From assembly GCA_018650465.1 (NCBI GenBank), contig JABIFY010000146.1, forward strand, positions 1-64,000: a stretch of 64,000 nucleotides of DNA, written 5' to 3'. A program made the position numbers and the translations under genes. Below, in pieces: positions 50,760-59,636 of the stretch. This stretch comes from Alphaproteobacteria bacterium. GTDB lineage: Bacteria > Pseudomonadota > Alphaproteobacteria > UBA2966. Numbering within the stretch: the first letter of the stretch is position 1; each line of letters begins with the position of its first letter. The notes below the pieces were generated by a model. That model made no database searches, was not told the DNA's origin, and was given only the letters and a program-made list of their open reading frames with translations.

Positions 50760-51359
50760 CTAGTATTCAGCATCGCCGACAAAACTCCCGGTGTCGGGAT
50801 ACTTGCCTTCTACCGTTTTGTAAAATTCCCTGATCTTTGCCATGTCAGCCTCAAAGTCCCCGGAGGGATAAATGATTGGCCCGATGCCGCCGACCTTTTG
50901 TTTGTAATCGAGGTAGGCCAGCACGATAGGTAAATCAAGGGCATGGGCGATCCGATAGAACCCGGTTTTCCATCTGGTGACCCGACTGCGCGTGGCTTCC
51001 GGCGTGATTCCAATGACGGCATCCTCTTGATGGCTCAGGAAACCAACAACCTCGTCGACCAGGTCGGCCGGTTCCATTCGATGCACCGGGATGCCGCCAA
51101 ACCATCGCATCAACGACCCCATGGGGCCAAGAAACAAGGAGTTTTTTCCCAGCCAGAAAACCCGGGCTTTGAAATACAGAGCGATGGAAATGCCTACGGG
51201 AAAATCCCAGTTACTGGTATGATGGGCAAGAATAGCTACGAACTTTCGCTCCGTCGGTAAGGTGCCTTCGATACGCCATCCCCGTTTTTTCATGAACCAC
51301 AAGGCAACATTTCTGATTGTGCCGTGAACAAGGGGCTGGTCATAAACAATTTTCTGCAT
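50760..51359 (-). CDS. PlsC-like 1-acyl-glycerophosphate acyltransferase
   Basis: A 199-residue membrane-associated acyltransferase: the catalytic HX4D motif is HHTSNWD, followed by YFKARVFWLGKNSLFLGPMGSLMRWFGGIPVHR (substrate-binding block) and ITPEATRSRVTRWKTGFYRIAHALDLPIVLAYLDY (blocks III and IV, where EGTRS is ATRS). It esterifies lysophosphatidate or a related lysolipid. The ATG at 51359 is preferred to a TTG at 51371. 62 bases upstream of the kinase gene on the same strand. Confidence 0.87.
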   Translation of the reverse strand: MQKIVYDQPLVHGTIRNVALWFMKKRGWRIEGTLPTERKFVAILAHHTSNWDFPVGISIALYFKARVFWLGKNSLFLGPMGSLMRWFGGIPVHRMEPADLVDEVVGFLSHQEDAVIGITPEATRSRVTRWKTGFYRIAHALDLPIVLAYLDYKQKVGGIGPIIYPSGDFEADMAKIREFYKTVEGKYPDTGSFVGDAEY

Positions 51360-51545
51360 AGGTCTGGACAAGGTATCTTTTCAATAGCGAGAATAGTTCA
51401 GATGTTTTTTGCATGCGCCTATAAAGGGATTATGCCAATAAAAGCATTATGAAGTTGTTTTGTGCCTTCGTTCAACAGGCGGTGTGGATGTTCATTGGAT
51501 TGACCTGCACAAACAATCCTGCCGAACCGTTTTGGAGCTGAAAGC

Positions 51546-52280
51546 GTGCCTGAAAAAATACGAATAGGGTGTATCGTTCCGTCCCTGAACGTGGTGGCTG
51601 AAGACAACTTCATTCGCATGTCCGAGGCCTATGCGGCTCATCATCCAGCCTTGGGCGTTCATTTCGCCCGGGCTGATGTTGGTCGCACTCAACCACTTGA
51701 AGAGCAATTTCAGGGCATGGTTGATAATGCGCCGTTACTTGGGAAATCACTTGCGAGCGCCGGCGTTTCGGTTGTCGCCTTTGCCTGCACCTCGGCAAGT
51801 CTGTTCAAGGGGCCAGGGTTTGACCTCACCATTGCCCAGGCTATTACACAGCAAACAGGTCTGCCATCTGTTTGTACCGCCAGCGCCGTTCTGGAGGCGC
51901 TGACAGCCCTGAAAGTCAAACGTGTTGCCGTGGCAACACCCTATGTGGAATGGGTTTACGCTGCCGAACGGGATTTTCTGGAGGCTGGTGGCTTTGAAGT
52001 AACTGCGATTAACGGACTGGGCCGGCAGGGCGGCAAGGACACCAACACTGTTTCATCCGGGGATATTTTTGAACTGGTTGAGGACGTGATGAATGATGAA
52101 GCCGAAGCCCTGTTTGTCAGCTGTACTGATCTACCTTCCCTCGAGATGATTTCCCGATTGGAAGAAAAGTACCAAAGGCCTGTCATAACCAGCAATCAGG
52201 CAACTTTCTGGCGTTGTGCAAAAATACTGGGTCTTGGCTCGTTTGAAGGCTTTGGTCAACTAATGGTAGACTGTCTATAA
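51546..52280 (+). CDS. maleate isomerase/Asp-Glu racemase family protein
   Basis: A 244-residue member of the Asp/Glu racemase-like superfamily, nearest in pattern to maleate cis-trans isomerase and arylmalonate decarboxylase. The paired catalytic cysteines lie in VVAFACTSASLFKG and ALFVSCTDLPSLE. The N-terminus has IGCIVPSLNVVAEDNFIRM and the end has QRPVITSNQATFW. It would isomerise or decarboxylate a small dicarboxylate through a Cys-mediated mechanism. Starts at GTG 51546, with GGAGCTGAAAG upstream. It is divergent from the acyltransferase. Confidence 0.85.
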   Translation: MPEKIRIGCIVPSLNVVAEDNFIRMSEAYAAHHPALGVHFARADVGRTQPLEEQFQGMVDNAPLLGKSLASAGVSVVAFACTSASLFKGPGFDLTIAQAITQQTGLPSVCTASAVLEALTALKVKRVAVATPYVEWVYAAERDFLEAGGFEVTAINGLGRQGGKDTNTVSSGDIFELVEDVMNDEAEALFVSCTDLPSLEMISRLEEKYQRPVITSNQATFWRCAKILGLGSFEGFGQLMVDCL

Positions 52281-52457
52281 AATAGAACTATTCCGAATAT
52301 ATGATTTTAAGCAATATTTCTGAAGATGATCGAAATACCCCCAACTTTGGATTGATATATTCTTCCAAGTATTTAAACATTATGGTTCATTAGTCTTATT
52401 TGATAATTGGTTTTACGCATTTCGCCATGAACGAATTTCAAAAGGGGAGTTTTGGCC

Positions 52458-52595
52458 GTGAGCCAATATCTTGTCGACGCACATGGGGGGATACAGGTGC
52501 AAATAAAGCCACAACTGCCGCAAAATCAGCGGCTTCAAGACATCATAATGACCAGGACAGATGCCGGAGGACCCGGAAGCCAATTCGTTGGATGA
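52458..52595 (+). CDS. possible 45-codon upstream open frame
   Basis: GTG-initiated frame MSQYLVDAHGGIQVQIKPQL... of 45 codons, with AAGGGGAG about 11 bases before it. It ends inside the first codons of the next kinase, overlapping it by 35 bases. It might be a short regulatory or coupled peptide, or chance. No similarity recognised. Confidence 0.25.
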   Translation: MSQYLVDAHGGIQVQIKPQLPQNQRLQDIIMTRTDAGGPGSQFVG

Positions 52596-54114
52596 TCGCG
52601 ACAGAATCAGGGAACTTGAAGAGCGCTTGCAAGGTTTTGTTGAGGTTGCTTCAGACTGGTTCTGGGAAATGGATGCCAACTATCGATACACATATGTGTC
52701 CGTTGGTATCATTGAAGGGCGCCACGAAAACCCCAAAAATATGATCGGAAAGACCCACGATGAGGTGTTGGGCGAACTTGCCTGCGACCCGACCCAACAG
52801 CAATTTTTACGTCGATTGAAAGCCAGAGACACCATCAAAGAGATGTATCTTTGCCGTAATCAATCGCCTGGCAAGCGATTGTGGGCGTCTGTAAACGCCC
52901 AGCCAAAATTTGATGCCAATAATAATTTTGTCGGCTACCGAGGCACCGCCATAGATATCACGGAACAGGTAGAGGCTGAGTTGGCCTTGAAGGCCCGCGA
53001 AGCGATGTGGTCAGGCTTGTTATCCATCAGTGCAGACGCGATTGTTATTTGTAACGCCGACCAGGTCATCACAACATTTAATCAGGGTGCCTGTGCAATG
53101 TTCGGCTATGAAGCAGAGGAAGTTCTCGGCGCGCCTCTGGAAATACTGATGCCAGAAAGATTTCGCGGCGACCATAAAAACCACGTTCATCAATTCGACA
53201 AGTCAGCTATGGCAAGTCGATTGATGGCACAGCGCGGGATCGTTTATGGCATCAGGAAGAACGCCGAAGAATTTCCGGCTGATGCATCGATTTCAAAGTT
53301 GTCGATCGAAGGTGAGACCGTTTACAGCGTTATTATCAGGGATGTGACGTCTAGACTGTCCAATCAGGAACAACTTCTTTCGGCCAAGGAACAGGCCGAA
53401 TATGCCAACCGGGCCAAGACTGAATTTTTGGCGAACATGAGCCACGAACTAAGAACACCTCTGAATGCAATCCTCGGGTTTTCACAGGTTCTACAGTTGG
53501 ACATGGAGGATAGTTTTAGTCCCCGTCAGCAATCCTATATCGGCTCAGTTCTGGATTCCGGCGAGCAGTTACTGAACAAAATTAATGAGATTCTGGAATT
53601 ATCAAACCTTGATGCCGGAAACCTGGTGCCTGAAAAAACCCTAATTTCTGCCAAACAAATTTGCCGCAGCATAATTGATATCGTTCTGGTCAGGGCAAAG
53701 AGTAGAGATATCGATATCAGATATAATGTGACCCAGGCTGATGTCAGATTTATCGCGGACGAAAGTATGTTTCGAAAAATGATGCTTAATCTTTTGACGA
53801 ACGCAGTCAAATTTACCGAAGATGGCGGTGGTGTTTATGTTGACTGGAAAGTAACTGCCACCAGCTTCGAAATCCGCGTCAAGGACACGGGTATCGGACT
53901 AAGTCCGGAAGATATCCCCAAGGCGCTCTCCAGTTTTGGCCAAATCGACGGGAAACTAAACCGGCAATACGAAGGCAGTGGTTTGGGACTCCCTTTGACA
54001 AAAAAGTTGCTCGAACTGCATGGCGGGCATTTGGAAATTTTTGGTCAAACAGGCGTCGGCACGACGACCATCCTCCATTTTCCTCTTGAAACACTTGAAG
54101 TTAACCCACATTAG
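52561..54114 (+). CDS. PAS-domain sensor histidine kinase
   Basis: A 517-residue soluble kinase. PAS 1 (about 22-135: WFWEMDANYRYTYVS, GYRGTAIDIT), PAS 2 (about 148-265: SADAIVICNADQVITTFNQGACAMFGYEAEEVLG, an RHEPxF-like variable loop, VIIRDVTSR). A short coiled segment precedes HisKA with His295 (FLANMSHELRTPLNAILGF). The HATPase has NLLTNAVKFTEDGGG, VKDTGIGLSPEDIPKALSSFGQID and GSGLGLPLTKKLLELHGG. No receiver or transmembrane helix. AGGAC before the ATG. Same direction as the next kinase, 123 bases apart. Confidence 0.93.
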   Translation: MPEDPEANSLDDRDRIRELEERLQGFVEVASDWFWEMDANYRYTYVSVGIIEGRHENPKNMIGKTHDEVLGELACDPTQQQFLRRLKARDTIKEMYLCRNQSPGKRLWASVNAQPKFDANNNFVGYRGTAIDITEQVEAELALKAREAMWSGLLSISADAIVICNADQVITTFNQGACAMFGYEAEEVLGAPLEILMPERFRGDHKNHVHQFDKSAMASRLMAQRGIVYGIRKNAEEFPADASISKLSIEGETVYSVIIRDVTSRLSNQEQLLSAKEQAEYANRAKTEFLANMSHELRTPLNAILGFSQVLQLDMEDSFSPRQQSYIGSVLDSGEQLLNKINEILELSNLDAGNLVPEKTLISAKQICRSIIDIVLVRAKSRDIDIRYNVTQADVRFIADESMFRKMMLNLLTNAVKFTEDGGGVYVDWKVTATSFEIRVKDTGIGLSPEDIPKALSSFGQIDGKLNRQYEGSGLGLPLTKKLLELHGGHLEIFGQTGVGTTTILHFPLETLEVNPH

Positions 54115-54171
54115 CACTTTTGACAGAAATAATTCTCATGGATGGAATGCATAGGTTGTAGAGGTTTGACG

Positions 54172-54204
54172 CGGGTTCATGGCTGTGAACCCAATTAGAA
54201 TTGG
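54172..54204. repeat. paired inverted repeats between kinases
   Basis: GGGTTCA...TGAACCC (54172-54178, 54186-54192) is followed directly by CCAATT-AG-AATTGG (54191-54204). The two dyads share bases and are mutually exclusive as hairpins. They lie 34 bases before the likely TTG start of the next kinase. Confidence 0.4.
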
Positions 54205-54237
54205 GGTAGCATAGAAACCAGAAGCACCTATGTTTGA

Positions 54238-55830
54238 TTGCCACTTGCCTCTTCCGCAACCAGTACCTTGAGTAAAAAATTGACTGTTTCCCCTGACGCC
54301 TCCCAACTGGAAGTTTTAGACAATTCTGCAGATGAGATGCAGATGCTCAAGCTGGTCCTGGAAAACCTTAGAGTTGGGTACGCCGTACTTGATAAAGATC
54401 TTTGCTACGAATATTTCAATGATCGATATATCAAACTCCTGAAATGTCAGCCCGATGAAATTTTCGCGGGCAGATCCGTGCAGGGCGTTCTGCAAAGCAT
54501 GATTGACCGCGGCTATTTTGGTGATGCCGACACAGACGGCATCATTGATTTCAGGGTCGCTGAGCTGGCATCGAAAACGCAGATTGAAAGGGAGTTTGAA
54601 GGTAGGGACGGGTCGTTTATCCGGCTTTCAATTTTTCCACAGCCCTCTGGAAGTGTGATGATAACACTGACAGATGTTGGTGAGCAAAAAAGGGTGGAAA
54701 AAGAAAAAACTGCCAAGGAAGACCAACTGCGCCGCGCCCTGGACAATATTGAAGGCGCTGTGCTGATGTACGACAAGGATTTGAACGTACAGGTTTACAG
54801 TGCGCGGTACCTTGAAATTGGCAATCTTCCCGAAGAGCTGTTTGTCGTTGGTCAGTCGATTTACCCTGTCCTTTTATACCGGGCCAAACGCGGAGATTAC
54901 GGTGACGGAGATCCCGTGAAGATCGCAGACGAGCGGGCCCATTTTCTAAAAAATATTCCCGACTCCCTATATCAGGAACAACCGATGGGGGACGGCATTG
55001 CGGAGGTTTACTGGTCGCGGGACGACCAGGGGAACCTGATCAGCGTCACCAATGACATCACGCGCCGAAAGGAAACGGAACGGATGCTGGAAGAGGCCCG
55101 TTCAGAAGCACAAGCTGCAAATCAGGCCAAATCAGAATTTCTGGCGAATATGAGCCATGAATTGAGGACGCCACTGAATGCCGTTATCGGCTTCTCAGAT
55201 GCGATGCTGGCGGGTATCACCGGAGATTTGAACGAGCGTCAACGTGAATACTCTCAGGATATTTCAAACTCAGGCGCCCATTTGCTGGCTTTGATAAATG
55301 ACGTTCTGGATTTGTCAAAAATTGAAGCTGGCAAGACTGTGATTGAGGAAACCGTTTTTGATTTCGCTGATGCCATGGAAGATTCTTTGTCTTTGGTCCG
55401 GGAGATCGCCTTATCGTCGGGCATATTGCTCAACAAAGAACTGACGATGAATGGCCCCGTTGTTCGAGCTGATGCCCGGATGATGAAACAGATTATCGTA
55501 AACCTGTTGTCCAATGCCGTGAAATTTACGCCGGGCGGTGGCTGTGTCACAATCAGCTCGCAGATGCGCCGGGATGGTGACCTGATGATTTCTGTCAGCG
55601 ATACAGGTTATGGCATGAAGCCGGAGGATATCCCCCTCGCGCTAATGGAATTTGAGCAAACTGAAACTGGCAAGGAAAGAGGTGGCACGGGCCTGGGACT
55701 GCCTCTGACAAAAAATATGGTTGAACTACACGGCGGCACCCTGTCAATCATCAGTGCACCGGGGAAAGGAACAACCGCAATGTTTTCCGTTCCATATTTT
55801 CGGATTGTAGAGGCAGCTGAAAAGCTTTAG
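54238..55830 (+). CDS. PAS-domain sensor histidine kinase
   Basis: A 530-residue soluble kinase. PAS-7-like domain 1 (about 38-145: LENLRVGYAVLDKDLCYEYFNDRYIKLL), PAS-7-like domain 2 (about 165-275: LDNIEGAVLMYDKDLNVQVYSARYLEIGNLPEE). HisKA has His307 (FLANMSHELRTPLNAVIGFSDAML). The HATPase has NLLSNAVKFTPGGG, VSDTGYGMKPEDIPLALMEFEQTE and GTGLGLPLTKNMVELHGG. No receiver is attached. The start is uncertain: a TTG at 54238 gives the longest frame, with alternatives at 54268 (TTG) and 54337 (ATG). Confidence 0.9.
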   Translation: MPLASSATSTLSKKLTVSPDASQLEVLDNSADEMQMLKLVLENLRVGYAVLDKDLCYEYFNDRYIKLLKCQPDEIFAGRSVQGVLQSMIDRGYFGDADTDGIIDFRVAELASKTQIEREFEGRDGSFIRLSIFPQPSGSVMITLTDVGEQKRVEKEKTAKEDQLRRALDNIEGAVLMYDKDLNVQVYSARYLEIGNLPEELFVVGQSIYPVLLYRAKRGDYGDGDPVKIADERAHFLKNIPDSLYQEQPMGDGIAEVYWSRDDQGNLISVTNDITRRKETERMLEEARSEAQAANQAKSEFLANMSHELRTPLNAVIGFSDAMLAGITGDLNERQREYSQDISNSGAHLLALINDVLDLSKIEAGKTVIEETVFDFADAMEDSLSLVREIALSSGILLNKELTMNGPVVRADARMMKQIIVNLLSNAVKFTPGGGCVTISSQMRRDGDLMISVSDTGYGMKPEDIPLALMEFEQTETGKERGGTGLGLPLTKNMVELHGGTLSIISAPGKGTTAMFSVPYFRIVEAAEKL

Positions 55831-55926
55831 CCAACCTGGTTTTTCCCGTTTTTCAGGTCTTGACGGAAACGCAGCATTGCGTGATCTAGCAGGGTGGCAT
55901 TGGGCACAAGGGGAGAAGCTGATCCA

Positions 55927-56706
55927 TCAAGAACGGGCTCGGCCAAGATTTGCCAGGAATGCTCCCATCCTCTCACGAACATCTGCAACGACATAGCTGG
56001 TGTCTTTTTCATAGGCCAGGCCTTCAGAAATGCCCTTGTCTTCGGCAGCCTGGTAAAGGTCCTTGTAAGCCGCGATGGAGCCAGCACTATTCTGGCAGAT
56101 GCCGGCGCAAAGCTGATCAACAAAGGTATCCAGTTCGGCAAAGGGAACAGCTTCCAGCGCCAGCCCCATCCGAGCGGCTTCCACACCGCTGAATGTGCGG
56201 GCTGTAAATGACAGCTCCCGCGCTCGCATCATGCCGACCCGCCTTGGCAAACGCTGGGTCATACCCCAGGTCGGGCGTAATCCAAGTTTGGCATGGGTAT
56301 CACCGAATTTTGCCTCCTCTGCGGCGATGATAATGTCGCAGGCCAGCATCAGTTCGACACCGCCGGTAAAGCAAAATCCGTTGACCTTGGCGATGGTCGC
56401 CTGGGGCATTGTTTCCAACAGGGTTTGAACTTCGCGAGCGGTATTGTTTAGATTGTCGCCGACATTTCCTTCGGCCAGATCAAGCCCCAGATCGTTCAGA
56501 GCCTTTAGGTCGACACCGGCTGAAAATGCCCGACCGGCGCCGGTCAAGACAACGACACTGACGTCTGATCGACCGGATATCTCGCGCAGGGCTTCGGCTG
56601 TCTCCGAAAGCAGGTCAGGGGTGAGCGCATTCAGGGCATCCGGACGGTTGAATGTAATGGTGACGACGGCATCTGCTTCATTCACCAGAATGTATTTTGG
56701 GCTCAT
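55927..56706 (-). CDS. enoyl-CoA hydratase/isomerase family protein
   Basis: A 259-residue crotonase-fold protein: VVTITFNRPDALNALTPDLL, VVVLTGAGRAFSAGVDLKAL (oxyanion-hole GAGRAFSAG), ATIAKVNGFCFTGGVELMLACDIIIAAEEAKFGDTHAKLGLRPTWGMTQRLPRRVG, which holds GG and the first catalytic-type Glu (GVELML). The second position is in LGLRPTWG rather than the common GxxPExG, so hydratase function is not certain. AGGAA precedes the ATG. It lies 49 bases downstream of the MFS transporter gene on the same strand. Confidence 0.88.
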   Translation of the reverse strand: MSPKYILVNEADAVVTITFNRPDALNALTPDLLSETAEALREISGRSDVSVVVLTGAGRAFSAGVDLKALNDLGLDLAEGNVGDNLNNTAREVQTLLETMPQATIAKVNGFCFTGGVELMLACDIIIAAEEAKFGDTHAKLGLRPTWGMTQRLPRRVGMMRARELSFTARTFSGVEAARMGLALEAVPFAELDTFVDQLCAGICQNSAGSIAAYKDLYQAAEDKGISEGLAYEKDTSYVVADVRERMGAFLANLGRARS

Positions 56707-56755
56707 GTTTGCTTCCTGAAGTTTTGAGTCGGAACTTGTTAATTTGTGGCTTGGC

Positions 56756-58039
56756 TCATGTAGCTTCGCTTAGGGGCGGCTTTAAAAAGAATGACAAGGT
56801 TGCAGCAAGCAAAGGAAGCAAGGCCAAGGCAAACAAAATTTGATGATAGTTTCCAAACATATCATAGGCAAATCCCATGGGCAGAGGTCCCAGGGACGCG
56901 CCAAAGACACCCACCATCTGGCCCACACCCTGGATGCTGCCGATATGCTTGCGGCCGAAATAATGGGCCCAGATATAACCGAAAAACGTGATGCTGAAGG
57001 CATTGCACAGACCAAACATCGCACCATAAACCAGCGCTGTAGGCAGGCTGTCGACATAGTTTATCATCACGAGGGTCGCGGAAAGCAAAAGGTGAAAGCA
57101 AGAGAACACATATCGCGTCCTGACCCGATCCAGAATCCAGCCAACCATGGGCAGGCTTACCGCCATCATGATTCCCGTTGCGGTAAAGACCAGGGCCGCC
57201 AGAGTTTCTGGCTGGCCTTGGGATATCAACACTTCTTTTTGAAAGAAAAACAGGCTTGTGATCAACATGGCCGGTGTAAACAGGCCAAATGCAATGATCC
57301 AGAATGTTGGTGTGCGGATGGCTTCATGGCGTGTTAAGCCTTTTTCTGCACTTTGTTTGGAGTCTGCCGTTGCATCGTTGTGGTCGGCTTGCGGTCGTTT
57401 CCCATCTGGTAACAGGCCAACCTGTTCTGGCTTGTTCTGCACAAACAGCAGGGTTAGTGGCAAAATAATGGCCCAGGAAATGATACCCATGCCCAACCAG
57501 GCATCCCGCCAGCCAAAACTGTCCAGCAACCATTGTGAAAGCGCCGGATGAATGGCGATGGAAGCGGCAAACCCCATGGCCATGATACCCATGGCAAAGC
57601 CGCGTTTCTGTTCAAACCATTGTGCCAACAGTGTTGCGCAGAGCATCATCAGCGCACCCTGACCAAAAAAGCGAAGCGACGCAAAGCTTGCCCCCAGCCA
57701 ATACCCGTCTGTGACAAGACCAAATCCGATGCAGGAGAACCCAAGCATTATCCCGATGGCCAGGAACATACGAAAGGATCCAAATCGATCAACAAATCGC
57801 CCTAATTTGGGCAGCAGCAGGGCCGCAAAAAGTGTCGCAAAGCCATAGGCTGAAGCGATACCTGCCTGTTCGATTCCCAGATCACGGGTTAGCGACTGGA
57901 TGAAAATACTGAAAGTATGCGATTGGCCAGGACCGCTGGCGAAAAACATAACGGTACAGGCGGCGAGAATGACCCAGCCGTAAAAGATTTTTCCGCGAAA
58001 GGAATCAATCATTCCTTTGCGTATTTGTGCTATAGCCAT
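56756..58039 (-). CDS. MFS transporter
   Basis: A 427-residue major facilitator with twelve hydrophobic segments and a central charged loop (KPEQVGLLPDGKRPQADHNDAT...EKGLTRHEA). A resemblance to monocarboxylate/oxalate-type carriers is seen in GQSHTFSIFIQSLTRDLGIEQAGIASAYGFATLFAALLLPKLGRFVDRFG and the matching second-half motif GWILDRVRTRY. The short loop between helices 2 and 3, GRFVDRFG, is the MFS signature. It may import a monocarboxylate. It is upstream of the crotonase gene and divergent from DUF2336 across 378 bases. Confidence 0.9.
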   Translation of the reverse strand: MAIAQIRKGMIDSFRGKIFYGWVILAACTVMFFASGPGQSHTFSIFIQSLTRDLGIEQAGIASAYGFATLFAALLLPKLGRFVDRFGSFRMFLAIGIMLGFSCIGFGLVTDGYWLGASFASLRFFGQGALMMLCATLLAQWFEQKRGFAMGIMAMGFAASIAIHPALSQWLLDSFGWRDAWLGMGIISWAIILPLTLLFVQNKPEQVGLLPDGKRPQADHNDATADSKQSAEKGLTRHEAIRTPTFWIIAFGLFTPAMLITSLFFFQKEVLISQGQPETLAALVFTATGIMMAVSLPMVGWILDRVRTRYVFSCFHLLLSATLVMINYVDSLPTALVYGAMFGLCNAFSITFFGYIWAHYFGRKHIGSIQGVGQMVGVFGASLGPLPMGFAYDMFGNYHQILFALALLPLLAATLSFFLKPPLSEAT

Positions 58040-58187
58040 TTGGCGGTCTCGCCTTAGATTGGTATGGAATATATAGTTTTCTGGAGCCGGTCGGGAATAT
58101 TGACTTTCCGGGATGAGATCATCTTGCGCAACAGTTATTCCTGTATTAAGTGAAAATATTTCTGGAAAAAGGGATTTATTTCATTAA

Positions 58188-58223
58188 TTCGTATGGTGGA
58201 TCGTTATTTCGCATGGTGGATCG
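58188..58223. repeat. direct repeat TTCGYATGGTGGATCG
   Basis: Two 16-base copies (58188-58203 and 58208-58223), identical except T/C at position 5, 20 bases apart, two helical turns. They lie in the 378-base region between the MFS and DUF2336 genes, about 150-185 bases from the MFS start. The rest of this region shows no gene. Possibly a regulator-binding pair. Confidence 0.5.
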
Positions 58224-58417
58224 ATAAGAAGAGACCTATAAATTAGAACGTTTCCGGACTTCACGGAAATGCAGCGTTGCCTTAAGTTCAAGGTGTGCGC
58301 TAATAAACCGGAGCATTTTCTCTGAATTTGCTCCAGACAGAAGCGATTCCATTTGATAGGGATTCGACCTGGATGGCACGCTTTTGACGGTCGCTACACT
58401 CGCAGGGAACAATTGGT

Positions 58418-59551
58418 ATGAGTTCAGTCAATGCAGGTAATTCAAAGATCGACGTAGATGGTCTGCTGCAATTGGCGCGTGAGAAGTCGATTGACGGCAG
58501 GAAAGCTCTGCTGCGTGCGATTTCAGATTTATTTGAAGGCCGAAGCGAAGAACTGAACGAACGTGAAACCACGTTGATGCACGCCATATTGCATCAACTG
58601 GTGAGTGACACGGAGAAAGAAGTTCGAAAGGCCGTTGCGGAGCAGTTTGCCGACAGTCAGTACATCTCAGCTGACATTGTTCGCGAATTGGCGAATGACG
58701 ATATCGAAGTCGCTTTTTCGGTGCTGAAAAAAAGCAGCTTGTTGAGGGATCCAGATCTGATCGAAGTGATCCGCAACCGGACTTTTGAACACCAGTTGGC
58801 AGTTGCCCAACGAGAGAGTATCAGCGCTTCGGTGTCTGGTGCCTTGGTCGAAACTGAAAATGAGTCAGTCGTCGTTGCCCTGTTGAATAATTCCGGCGCT
58901 GAAATATCCCGCAAAACCAGAGAATATCTTGTCGACGAATCTGAACGTGTCGATACTTTCCAGGACCCCCTGTTGCAGCGAAGCGACCTGGAGCCTGATT
59001 TGGCCCAAAAAATGTACGTCTGGGTATCAGCCGCATTGAGACGACATATATTGGCTGAATATGATCTTGATCAGGATGTTGTCGACGATTTGCTGGAGCA
59101 GGTCGCGGTTCTTGAGGAACATGGCAGGGGCCCCGCGGGAATTACACATAATGCTGCTGATGAATTGGCAGCCAATCTGAAAGCAGAAGGGGGCATTACG
59201 CCTGATCTTCTGGTGCAGAGCATCGTGGACGGTGAAGTGAGGCTGTTTGAAGCCTTGTTGCGGGAAGGCACGGGCTTAAGAAAGCGCTTGATTGAACGGA
59301 TATTGTTCGAGCCTGGAGGGGAAGGGCTTGCCATCGCTGCCAAGGGGTATGGCGTAGATGCGGAAGGTTTTGAAAAGCTGTTCGTCAGCAGTAGACGGGC
59401 ACGCCTGATTGAAGAGCCAACAATTCAGCGCGAACTCGGTTCTCTGATGTCGTTATATGGAAAAATGACCCAGGAGTCGGCGAAAAAGGTTATTGGCCGC
59501 TGGCGGCGCGATCAAAGTTATTTGTCGGCCATCCGGGACCTGGAAATTTAA
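58418..59551 (+). CDS. DUF2336 family protein
   Basis: A 377-residue DUF2336 protein of alphaproteobacteria, made of HEAT-like helices: LLQLAREKSIDGRKALLRAISDLFEGRSEELNERETTLMHAILHQLVSDTEKEVRKAVAEQFA, VRELANDDIEVAFSVLKKSSLLRDPDLIEVIR, and the family's C-terminal LGSLMSLYGKMTQESAKKVIGRWRRDQSYLSA. Function is unknown; such genes often lie next to sensor kinases. AGGGAA is upstream. 82 bases before a large PAS kinase of the same direction, which it may partner. Confidence 0.87.
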   Translation: MSSVNAGNSKIDVDGLLQLAREKSIDGRKALLRAISDLFEGRSEELNERETTLMHAILHQLVSDTEKEVRKAVAEQFADSQYISADIVRELANDDIEVAFSVLKKSSLLRDPDLIEVIRNRTFEHQLAVAQRESISASVSGALVETENESVVVALLNNSGAEISRKTREYLVDESERVDTFQDPLLQRSDLEPDLAQKMYVWVSAALRRHILAEYDLDQDVVDDLLEQVAVLEEHGRGPAGITHNAADELAANLKAEGGITPDLLVQSIVDGEVRLFEALLREGTGLRKRLIERILFEPGGEGLAIAAKGYGVDAEGFEKLFVSSRRARLIEEPTIQRELGSLMSLYGKMTQESAKKVIGRWRRDQSYLSAIRDLEI

Positions 59552-59636
59552 AGTTAGAGGATTTCTGTGGCATTTCGATTTATTTTGATGAAGTCGGATT
59601 GCGTATTTTGCGCCTTATTATGCTTTCGGGGGTGTG

